DNA of 33,003 nt, taken from positions 1 through 33,003 of the forward strand of contig JAJRTO010000285.1 of assembly GCA_024278235.1 (NCBI GenBank), in the 5' to 3' direction. Every line of letters starts with the position of its first letter. Positions within the stretch are counted from its first letter, which is position 1. Made by a program: the position numbers and the translations under genes. Shown here piece after piece: positions 25,654 through 33,003 of the stretch. The notes beneath the pieces were generated by a model that saw only the letters and a program-made list of their open reading frames with translations, ran no database searches and was not told where the DNA came from. This DNA comes from Candidatus Poribacteria bacterium (GTDB lineage: Bacteria; Poribacteria; WGA-4E; JAJRTO01).

Positions 25654-27159
25654 ATGTCGCGACAACGATACGTAGCAGACCGCATACTGACTATGGATGA
25701 GCAGACTCCCTATGTACGAGAACTGGTCGTCGAAGCAGATCGTATTTTAGCTATCGGGGATGAAGCGAGAGACATTCCCTGTGATGAAGTTTTTGAGATG
25801 AGAGATGGGGTGATTTTACCGGGTTTTATCGATGCCCATACGCATTTTTTGCAGATGGGAATCAAGCGAATGCAGGTTGACCTGCGAGGAACAACTTCCA
25901 TTGAAGAAGCTCTGGAGCGCGTTGCATATCGTATCCATGAGGTAGAGCCAGGATCATGGGTGGTGGGGAATCATTGGGATGAGAGTAAGTGGAAGGAACA
26001 GCGATACATCACTCGCCAGGATATTGATCGGGTCGCGCCCGAAAACCCCGTGATTCTGCGGCGCATGTGTGGGCATCTATGGGTTGCCAACACTCGAGCC
26101 CTGGAGCAAGTGGAGATCCCTCCTCATCACCAGCGTGGTCTGGATAAAGCAAACGGATTGCTACGTTGGGAGAGCAAGGACTATTTCTGGCCATATATGC
26201 AACTCCCTACTTCTCAATTGTCGCATGCCCTGCAGATCGCATCTGAGATGGCACTCGAGCTAGGGGTTACCTCCGTCCATGAATGGCATTCCGATTTCCA
26301 GACACTCTATGCTGCCGATAGAAGTCAACTGAGTGTCAAGGTTGTCGGTGGGCCCTCATCCGATATGCTCGATGCGTTATGTTCCCTCCAGCTTCCGATA
26401 GGTTTTGGCAACTCGTACACTCGGCTAGGGGCCGTCAAGTTCTTTGCAGATGGCTCCTTTGGTGCAAGAACAGCGGCACTCTATGATCCATACGAAGATT
26501 CGCCCCATACAAGCGGTGAACTCGTTTGGGATACCGATGAACTCACGAAATGCTTTACGAAGGCTCACCAACGAGGACTTCAGATAGCTGTTCATGCGAT
26601 TGGGGACAAAGGGATCGATGTCGCCCTTGCCGCTTTCCGGAAGGCCATTGACACAGACCCGGAGCGTCCCCATCGCCATCGGATCGAACATTGTGAGATG
26701 CCCAACCGATGGGCTATCGAGGAGATCGCAGCCCTGGGGATTATCGTGTCCGCTCAACCGAATTTCATTGGTGAATGGGGATTAGAAGGTGGGATGTACC
26801 AGCAAAGACTGGGTGAGGAGCGATTTCGTTTCTTGAATCCATTGGGAACCTTTCGGCGCAATGGTATCCGAATGGCATTTGGATCCGATTGCATGCCTAT
26901 GAACCCGATCTATGGTATCTGGTGTGCAGCTCGCCATCCAGTGCCTGAGGAACAGCTCCATCCAGAGCAGTCCATCCGGTATTACACAAGTGGTAGTGCT
27001 CATGCCGCGTTTGAAGAACAGGAGAAAGGCAAACTCATCCCCAATATGGCGGCAGATTTTATCGTACTGTCTGCGGATCCTACCCGTGTTCCCGTTGATC
27101 AGATCCGCGACATTGTTGTACTGATGACGGTTGTCGATGGGAAGCAGGTGTTTGTATGA
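25654..27159 (+). CDS. Amidohydrolase family protein (YtcJ-like)
   Basis: 501 residues from ATG 25654, preceded by AGGTGG; upstream in-frame codons overlap the promoter and were rejected. The N-terminal beta-sandwich (YVADRILTMDEQTPYVRELVVEADRILAIG) leads to GVILPGFIDAHTHF, whose HxH binds the metal. Later motifs are KFFADGSFGARTAAL, AVHAIGDKGIDVAL, HRIEHCEM and AFGSDCMPMNP, the ordered His/Asp ligands of this TIM-barrel superfamily. The C-terminal ADFIVLSADPTRVPVDQIRDIVVLMTVVDGKQV closes the composite domain. Members of the YtcJ / N-substituted formamide deformylase-like group hydrolyse amide or related bonds of small molecules in the cytoplasm. The exact substrate is unknown. No pathway partner is visible nearby; the fragment that follows belongs to another enzyme family. 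Confidence 0.88.
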   Translation: MSRQRYVADRILTMDEQTPYVRELVVEADRILAIGDEARDIPCDEVFEMRDGVILPGFIDAHTHFLQMGIKRMQVDLRGTTSIEEALERVAYRIHEVEPGSWVVGNHWDESKWKEQRYITRQDIDRVAPENPVILRRMCGHLWVANTRALEQVEIPPHHQRGLDKANGLLRWESKDYFWPYMQLPTSQLSHALQIASEMALELGVTSVHEWHSDFQTLYAADRSQLSVKVVGGPSSDMLDALCSLQLPIGFGNSYTRLGAVKFFADGSFGARTAALYDPYEDSPHTSGELVWDTDELTKCFTKAHQRGLQIAVHAIGDKGIDVALAAFRKAIDTDPERPHRHRIEHCEMPNRWAIEEIAALGIIVSAQPNFIGEWGLEGGMYQQRLGEERFRFLNPLGTFRRNGIRMAFGSDCMPMNPIYGIWCAARHPVPEEQLHPEQSIRYYTSGSAHAAFEEQEKGKLIPNMAADFIVLSADPTRVPVDQIRDIVVLMTVVDGKQVFV

Positions 27160-27168
27160 TAGGATTCA

Positions 27169-27408
27169 GTGCTTGGCGTTTCCGTGATCGCCGTGAATCA
27201 ACTCGACCGCGTGGATCGTGCCCTGGAGGTTCTGAACGAGGAGCGCGCCAGTCTCGTCGCCGTGGGTCGTGGTCTGATCGCTGACCCGGACTGGGCAAAC
27301 AAGGTGCGCGAAGGACGCCAAGAGGAGATTGTCGTCTGTGCGTACTGCAACCAGTGCTTCGACGATCTGAACCGAGATGTGCCCGTCGGTTGCAGCGAAT
27401 GGGAGTGA
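27169..27408 (+). pseudogene. C-terminal remnant of an NADH:flavin oxidoreductase (old yellow enzyme family)
   Basis: 79 codons encode VSVIAVNQLDRVDRALEVLN, ASLVAVGRGLIADPDWANKVREGR and VVCAYCNQCFDDL. These match the last beta/alpha units of the FMN-binding TIM barrel and the start of the Fe-S cysteine region in old-yellow-enzyme/2,4-dienoyl-CoA reductase-like proteins. A whole gene would be about 350-650 residues; about 280 N-terminal residues are missing, and stop codons (TGA and TAG) lie directly before the fragment. It starts 10 bases after the amidohydrolase stop. The Cys motif is incomplete and the frame ends at CSEWE. This looks like a deletion scar. A functional small protein is unlikely but not excluded. 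Confidence 0.7.
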
Positions 27409-27626
27409 ATCCATGATACTTCTATTCGCCATGACAATGACTCCCTGTATCTACTACCTGCTGCTGACGTTCCTGCTGCTCCAAGAACAAGCTGGGCAAG
27501 GACTTGAGAGCGTGCTTCTTCCACTGATCCACCTGGCTCGGGTGGACACCGTAGTTGCAGGTATAGCCTGTGGGTGGCGTTCATACATTTGGGGTCTTGC
27601 CTGATGGAATTTATTAGAAAAAAGGT
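27409..27626. other. Gene-poor stretch after the oxidoreductase remnant
   Basis: Together with the nrdR promoter region this gap exceeds 300 bases. Short open frames on both strands show no family resemblance, signal or ribosome site. It probably holds decayed sequence from the same event that left the oxidoreductase fragment. Confidence 0.5.
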
Positions 27627-27627
27627 G

Positions 27628-27656
27628 TTGACAGAGAACAAAAATTAGTGTATGAT
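27628..27656 (+). promoter_or_regulatory. nrdR promoter
   Basis: A perfect TTGACA (27628-27633), 17-bp spacer and TATGAT (27651-27656). Transcription would start near 27663, inside the first NrdR-box-like site. Confidence 0.8.
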
Positions 27657-27657
27657 A

Positions 27658-27673
27658 AATCAACATGTTGTGT
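27658..27673 (+). promoter_or_regulatory. NrdR-box-like site 1
   Basis: AATCAACATGTTGTGT matches 13 of 16 positions of a NrdR-box form (ACACAATATGTTGTGT). It lies immediately after the -10 box and 32 bases before site 2, the roughly three-turn spacing known for paired NrdR boxes. Confidence 0.6.
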
Positions 27674-27689
27674 GTGATGCGGCATGTGT

Positions 27690-27705
27690 GTACAATATGT
27701 TGTGT
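27690..27705 (+). promoter_or_regulatory. NrdR-box-like site 2
   Basis: GTACAATATGTTGTGT matches 14 of 16 positions of the NrdR-box form. It lies in the 5' leader of nrdR, on the same helical face as site 1. Confidence 0.65.
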
Positions 27706-27726
27706 TATTTGATAGGCGGGTGTATG

Positions 27727-28176
27727 ATGCGATGCCCTTATTGTGGAAGTCCGGAAAGCAAGGTGGTTGATAAGCGAGACACTGATACAACCACACGACG
27801 TCGCCGTGAATGTCTCGGCTGCACCAGACGTTTTACGACATATGAACGTGCAGAGGTTCTGGATCTGTATGTCATCAAGAAAGATGGACGTCGTGAAGCC
27901 TATGACCGGCAGAAATTACGCCAAGGCATCATCAAGGCTTGCGAGAAACGCCCTGTAGGTTTGCCTGAGATTGATGCACTGGTTAGCCAGATCGAACAGG
28001 AACTCCTGACGCGCCGTCGCACCGAAGTCTCCCACCAGTTTATTGGTGAATTGGTCATGGAGGCTCTTCGTAATGTCGATAACGTCGCCTACATCCGTTT
28101 TGCATCCGTCTACCGTGAATTCAAGGATGCCTCTGATTTCGAGCGTGAGATCCGTGAACTGAAGATTGAGGATTGA
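27727..28176 (+). CDS. nrdR: Transcriptional regulator NrdR
   Basis: 149 residues from ATG 27727 (an adjacent ATG at 27724 is the alternative; NrdR proteins normally begin MRCPxC). The N-terminal zinc ribbon has CPYC and CLGC and continues TRRFTTYERAE. The ATP-cone domain follows (VIKKDGRREAYDRQKLRQGIIKACEKRPV, then EALRNVDNVAYIRFASVYREFKDASDF). Length and motifs are entirely typical. NrdR binds ATP/dATP and represses ribonucleotide reductase genes by binding paired NrdR boxes. Here two such boxes lie at its own promoter, suggesting autoregulation. nrdJ follows by 186 bases, and co-transcription would bring the reductase under the same control. No clear NrdR box was found in the gap directly before nrdJ. 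Confidence 0.97.
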   Translation: MRCPYCGSPESKVVDKRDTDTTTRRRRECLGCTRRFTTYERAEVLDLYVIKKDGRREAYDRQKLRQGIIKACEKRPVGLPEIDALVSQIEQELLTRRRTEVSHQFIGELVMEALRNVDNVAYIRFASVYREFKDASDFEREIRELKIED

Positions 28177-28224
28177 ATAACTTACCCATTTAGCTCCCGC
28201 TGGATTGGAAAATTCACCGGCGAA

Positions 28225-28248
28225 GGCTTGGATTTGCCGATCCAGGCC
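28225..28248 (+). terminator. Hairpin between nrdR and nrdJ
   Basis: A 9-bp stem with one G-T pair (28225-28233 with 28240-28248) around a 6-base loop. No T-run follows; it may be a weak attenuator or RNA-stability element. TATAAT at 28261-28266 with TG just before could start an nrdJ transcript, but no convincing -35 box is present. Confidence 0.35.
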
Positions 28249-28362
28249 GAGCAGAATATGTATAATACCGTTTGAACGTCATTCCTTAAACACCTGAGGG
28301 CATAAACTGTAGGGCATGTAGACCCTCGAACTGAGCTTCCATGCTGTGGAGGAGATTGCTTA

Positions 28363-31300
28363 ATGATCCAAGTAGACGATAAGAACAAAACCGGGGATGA
28401 GAAGTTGATGGAACTTTCCCAGATAGGATTGACCATCCAGCGTTTACATACCAAACCGGAGATACATCCCTTCGATCAGATAGAGTGGACACAACGTTCG
28501 GCAACGATCACAAACGAGCGAGGAGAGGTGATCTTTGCGCAAGAGGATGTCACGGTACCACGAGAGTGGTCACAGCTTGCCACGGATATCGCCGTTTCCA
28601 AGTATTTTCGCAAATCAGGGGTTCCTGAGACAGGGTATGAGACGAGCGTCAAACAACTTGTCCATCGTGTGGCTCATACCATCCGCTGCGCAGGCGAGGA
28701 AGATGGTTACTTTGCCACAGCAGAAGACGCTGAGGCTTTTGAAGCAGAACTGGCTTATCTGCTGGTGACACAGCGTGGGGCTTTCAACTCACCTGTGTGG
28801 TTCAACTGTGGCCTTCATCGAGAATATGGCATTGTTGGCGGAGGTGGCAATTGGTGTTGGGACGAAGAACAGCAGAAGGCCGTTCGACTCGAAAACAACT
28901 ATGAACGTCCACAATGCTCGGCTTGTTTCATCCAGGGCGTCGATGATTCTCTGGAGTCGATGACGGAACTGCAGAAGAGTGAGGTACAGGTCTTTAAGTA
29001 TGGCAGTGGATCGGGCACGAATTTCAGTAGGGTTCGTGCCAAAGGCGAGGCCCTCTCCGGTGGCGGTGAGAGTTCCGGCGTTCTCTCTTTCCTGGAGGGC
29101 TTTGATCGCTGGGCAGGTAGCATCAAGAGCGGCGGAACAACGCGCCGCGCAGCCAAGATGGTATGTCTCGACATGGACCACCCGGAGATCGTGGATTTCA
29201 TCAACTGGAAGGTCAGAGAAGAGAAGAAGGTTGCGGCACTCGTTGCCGCTGGCTATCCGGCTGATTTCAATGGCGAAGCCTATCATACCGTCTCAGGTCA
29301 GAACTCCAATAACTCCGTCCGCATCCCGGATGCCTTCATGCAAGCGTATCTGAAGGATGAACAGTGGGAAACCTACCTGCGCACAACAGGTGACGTTTCT
29401 GAGACATTTCAGGCGCGAGATCTGATGCGCCAGATCGCCGAGGCCGCATGGACATGTGCAGACCCGGGCGTTCAGTTTGACACGACGATTAACGACTGGC
29501 ACACCTGTGCGAATACGGATAGGATTCGTGCATCGAACCCTTGTGCAGAATTCATGTTCCTGGATAATAGTGCGTGTAACCTGGCCTCCATCAATCTTAC
29601 CAAATACCTTGATACGGATGGGAACTTTGACACTGAGGGATTCCGACACGCTTGCCGTATCTTCTTTATTGCTCAGGATATCCTGGTGGATTTTTCCTCC
29701 TATCCTACAGAGTTGATCGCAACCAACAGCCACCTGTTTCGACCGCTTGGCCTCGGCTATGCGAATCTGGGGGCGATGCTCATGCGCAATGGGATTCCCT
29801 ATGACAGCCCCCGGGCATTCGCCGTCGGAGGTGCGATCACAGCGATCCTGTGTGGACATGCCTATCGAACTTCCGCAGAAATCGCCCAGTTCAAAGGGCC
29901 TTTTGAGGGTTTCGCGAAAAACAGAGCACCGATGATGCGGGTCATGAACAAACACCGAGCAGCGACCTACCGTCTCGATCCAGACTATTGCCCACCCCAG
30001 CTCTTGAAGGCAGCACAGAATGAATGGGATGAGGTCGTGCGCCAGGGGGAACTCCACGGCTACCGGAACGCGCAGGCAACTGTGCTGGCGCCCACAGGTT
30101 GTCTTGTAGGAAATACCCTTATCACAACGGATCGTGGGCTCTTACGATTGAAAATGCTTGGAGATCCCAAAGGTGAAAAATGGCAGGACGTTGCTTTCCA
30201 GGTCTACACCGATGAGGATATCCAGGAGGCAACGAAATTTTATATCAACGGGATGGCCCCGACGCGCCGGATTACCACAAAATGTGGCTATCAGATCCAG
30301 GGGACGCCCAACCATCAGCTCAAGATCCTGGATCCGGAAACAGGCCAACTTATCTGGAAACAACTGGCGGATCTGAGGCCAGACGATATTGTGCCGATGG
30401 TCATGGATGTGCTGATCGGCGAACCACGGCAGGTTCGACTGGCCCCCCTGGGTGAACTCTACTGGACCGGTGACTACGGGACGCGCGTACCGGAGACAAT
30501 GACTCCTGAATTGGCCTAATTGATTGGCTACTTCATGGGAAATGGTAGCCTACATAGTAAGGGTCTCCGCTTCCGTGTCGCCGATTGTGATGAGGATGTG
30601 GTGGAACATCTATGTGCTCTCATCGAGTCTCTCTTTAGCTTGCCTACGCACCGACGCCAGGCACATGGATCCCTGGAAGTTTCTGTGGACTCGGTTCCAC
30701 TGGTGCTCTGGTGGGAAACATGTGGCTTTGCGAAGAAGGGCCCCCATCCCCGGCATACGGGTAAGGGTTATCAACCCTATATTCCCGATGCCGTGCTATT
30801 CACAAATAGTAGGTGTGTCTATGCCGCCTTCCTGCATGGATTGTTTGAGGCGGATGGTGCCGTCGCAAATGGGACACCACGCTGGAGCACCACCCATGAG
30901 GAGTTCTCCCAGGAGATCAAAACTCTCCTGTTGGCTTTGGGATATCCGACCACCACAACGTTCGACCCATCGGATGCGTGGTGCCTGCATATTCGCAACG
31001 TTGCCGACAATACGCGTTTTCACCAGGAGATCGGGTTCCCGGGGCAACGTAAGAACACCGCCATCCAATGTGAGGCCAAGCAGACGGACCAGGGCGATTA
31101 TGTCTACTTGCAGGTCGATGTTCTCTCAGAACTTACCCCTGCCGGGAGCCGCCATCATCATGCAGTACAATGCTCCCTGGAGCGTCACGGCGCGATCCCA
31201 CGGCGGTTGGCTGAGGATATCTACGGCGACACAGCCGATGAACGTGTGGCCAATGCACTCCGGTTCCTCTATGATCGGGTGCAATGCAACGAAGATGGCG

Positions 31301-32748
31301 GGATGCAGCCCACCTATGATCTGTCGGTTCCTGCGAATGTCACCTATACAGCCAACAGTTTTTTGAGTCATAACACCATCGGTCTCCTCATGGACTGCGA
31401 CACCACAGGAGTCGAACCCGATTTCGCGCTCGTCAAGTTCAAGAAGCTTGCCGGCGGCGGCTCCTTCAAGATTGTCAATCAGTCTGTACCGCAAGCACTG
31501 CGAAACCTGGAATACACCGCTCAGCAAATTGAGGAGATCATCATCTATGCTCAAGGGACATTGAGCCTGGAGAATGCACCCCATATCAATCGCCAAAGCC
31601 TCCAATTGAAGGGATTGACGGCTGAGGATATGTCGCGGATTGAGGAAGCCCTGCCAAGTGCCTTTGAATTGAGGCATGCCTTCAACGTCCGTGTGCTTGG
31701 CACCGATGTCATGGAACGTCTCGGTATCCCCGAAGACGAATGCAGTTCGCCACAGTTCGATTTTCTGTCAAGACTGGGATTCACCATAGAACAGGTCGAG
31801 GAGGCCAACCGTGTGATCTGTGGTAGCATGACCGTCGAAGGAGCCCCGCACTTGAAAGAAACGGATCTCCCTGTATTCGATTGCGCGAACCGGTGTGGCT
31901 TTTATGGCAAGCGATTCATCGAACCACTCGGACATATCGGCATGATGGCCGCGGTCCAGCCTTTCCTGAGCGGTAGTATCTCGAAGACCATCAATGTCCC
32001 CAATGAGGCAACGGTCGAGGATATCGAGGGCCTTTATGTGGAGTCCTGGAGGATGGGACTCAAGGCGGTCGCGATCTATCGAGATGGCTCCAAACTTTCC
32101 CAGCCTCTCAGCGCGAAGTCAGATGAAGTCGAAGACACTGCGGAGGAAACCCGACCGCTGCGACGACATCTCCCTGATGAGCGCCAGTCGCTGACACACA
32201 AGTTCAGTGTGGGTGGCCATGAAGGTTATATGACAGTGGGGATGTATGAGGATGGCAGTCCTGGTGAAGTCTTCCTGCGTATGTCAAAGGAAGGATCGGT
32301 GATCTCCGGCCTGATGGACACCATCGCCACGATGACCTCGGTCGCGCTGCAATACGGTGTCCCACTTGAAGCACTCGTGCGTAAGTTCAGTCATATGCGC
32401 TTTGAGCCCTCGGGATTTACCAACAATCCCCAGATCCCCATTGCCAAGTCGATTGTGGATTATGTCTTTCGGTGGATGGGGATCAAGTTCCTGGAGCAAC
32501 CCGATCCCCTGACGGAAGAGGATCCGAGCTTGCTTCAGGATCAGGAGAACGGCGTACTCCCCCAAGCCCCGGGAATTTCACACATCGCCAGGAGGGCACT
32601 CCGAGGAGAAAAGTTGGTGGCTCAGGAACACCTTGTGCATAGCATGCAGTCGGATGCACCTGCATGTTTCGAGTGCGGGGCGATCATGGTGCGCAATGGG
32701 ACCTGCTATCGCTGCTTGAACTGTGGTGCTACCAGCGGTTGTTCGTAA
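28363..32748 (+). CDS. nrdJ: Vitamin B12-dependent (class II) ribonucleotide reductase NrdJ with intein, interrupted by in-frame TAA
   Basis: ATG 28363 has GGAGGAG at 28348-28354. The N-extein (579 residues) contains FNSPVWFNCG, GSGSGTNFS, GQNSNNSVRIPD, and SNPCAEFMFLDNSACNLASINL with the active-site NPCAE. The C-extein (457 residues) resumes at TIGLLMDCDTTGVEPDFALVKFKKL and ends with a Cys-rich ribbon (CFECG...CYRCLNCGATSGCS), expected for the redox-active/zinc C-terminus. The 425-residue intein sits between APTG and TIG, a known RNR insertion point. A TAA at 30517-30519 inside the intein splits the frame into 28363-30519 and 30520-32748. The enzyme makes deoxyribonucleotides using adenosylcobalamin and is oxygen-independent. 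No other reductase is visible here. If the stop is real and not read through, no functional NrdJ would form. Confidence 0.95.
30100..31374 (+). mobile_element. Intein with degenerate LAGLIDADG homing endonuclease
   Basis: 425 codons. Splicing blocks are intact: Cys1 at CLVGNTLITTDRG (block A), GTPNHQLKIL (block B, TxxH), DLSVPANVTYTANSFLSHN (blocks F and G, ending His-Asn), and extein Thr at +1. The two endonuclease motifs are ELA-stop-LIGYFMGNGSL (TAA at intein codon 140) and AAFLHGLFEADGAV. In the first the usual catalytic Asp of GDG is Asn (N148); the second Asp (D252) is kept. The endonuclease is therefore probably inactive even without the stop, a common late stage of the homing cycle. 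Splicing chemistry would still be possible if the stop were absent or suppressed. Confidence 0.93.
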
Positions 32749-32908
32749 AAGAAAATGCCGCCTGCCCTGAATTACGGAACGCATGGAAAAGCCGGAGATA
32801 TGGACACGCTTCCGTGCGTTCCGTTGCCTCCATGTTTCATGGCTCCCCAGCTTCACCCACAACTGATACCGTTTTCAGTTTAAGATTGCACCAACGCAGG
32901 GAGATCTC
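32749..32908. other. Non-coding downstream region of nrdJ
   Basis: No credible gene. A perfect 10-bp inverted repeat ACGGAACGCA / TGCGTTCCGT (32774-32783 and 32815-32824) with a 31-base loop could form a long-looped hairpin after the nrdJ stop. Confidence 0.5.
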
Positions 32909-32983
32909 AAATCCCCCCTAACCCCCCTTTTTCAAAGGGGGGAACCGCTTCCCCCTTTCGTAAAGGGGGATTGAGGGGGATTT
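32909..32983. repeat. C/G-rich palindromic dispersed-type repeat
   Basis: The element has imperfect outer arms (AAATCCCCCCTAA at 32909-32921 and TTGAGGGGGATTT at 32971-32983) enclosing two hairpins, CCCCCC-TTTTTCAAA-GGGGGG and TCCCCCTTT-CGT-AAAGGGGGA. Repeats of this style are scattered in intergenic DNA of many environmental bacteria and resemble small non-autonomous elements. It can also act as terminator for nrdJ. Only one copy lies in the window. Confidence 0.75.
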
Positions 32984-33003
32984 CTCAAAGCGGCAATTTT
33001 AAA

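Noticed and set aside
27198-27641. 147-codon minus-strand frame over the oxidoreductase remnant
   Set aside because: Low-complexity translation, no ribosome site; opposite a recognisable plus-strand protein fragment.

Overview
The window suggests a diderm, probably uncultured bacterium of roughly 50% GC that respires with multiheme c-type cytochromes. The envelope gene set (lipoproteins, an outer-membrane beta-barrel, periplasmic parvulin) points to a Gram-negative cell. The C-terminal PNPxNPETWIPF...SGVYFYTLRAG...TRR domain of the first NHL protein resembles secreted proteins I associate with Candidatus Poribacteria and related deep lineages. That lineage call is inference from memory. Both window ends lie in repeated DNA (a 124-bp heme-module repeat at the left, a C/G-rich palindromic repeat at the right), so the window may be a complete assembly contig.

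Region 1 (1-15641, all +) looks like an extracellular electron transfer locus. It holds a multiheme cytochrome running off the left edge (18 CXXCH plus one CX5CH), two secreted NHL beta-propeller proteins, a second multiheme cytochrome (14 CXXCH plus two expanded motifs) sharing its C-terminal third with the first, and an outer-membrane beta-barrel whose signal peptide is put out of frame by a run of ten T. A hybrid histidine kinase with a periplasmic CXXCH heme site follows, then two CsgG-like lipoproteins (one fused to two DUF11-like domains) and a parvulin-type prolyl isomerase lipoprotein. Together these could form, fold and regulate a porin-cytochrome conduit.

Region 2 (15642-19998, +) is an inner-membrane module behind its own good promoter: a membrane-anchored cytochrome c with about nine hemes, a di-heme-type cytochrome b (interrupted by TAA), and a NapC/NirT-like cytochrome with about 20 hemes. 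The genes overlap and are probably translationally coupled. The likely role is quinol oxidation feeding electrons to periplasmic and outer-membrane cytochromes. A strong bidirectional terminator closes the region.

Region 3 (20035-25157, -) is housekeeping: groES-groEL under a textbook promoter plus perfect CIRCE operator, an ABC-F ATPase, and a class II aldolase. Region 4 (25241-33003, +) has a small orphan ORF, a YtcJ-like amidohydrolase, a remnant of an old-yellow-enzyme gene, nrdR with its own promoter and two NrdR-box-like sites, and nrdJ (B12-dependent ribonucleotide reductase) carrying a 425-residue intein.

The strangest property is that four conserved genes (groEL, ABC-F, cytochrome b, nrdJ intein) each contain one in-frame stop with perfect homology continuing in the same frame, and a fifth (the beta-barrel) has a homopolymer frameshift. 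TAA, TGA and TAG also end genes normally here, so simple code reassignment is unlikely. Sequence error, population variants, real decay or readthrough need to be separated using reads.
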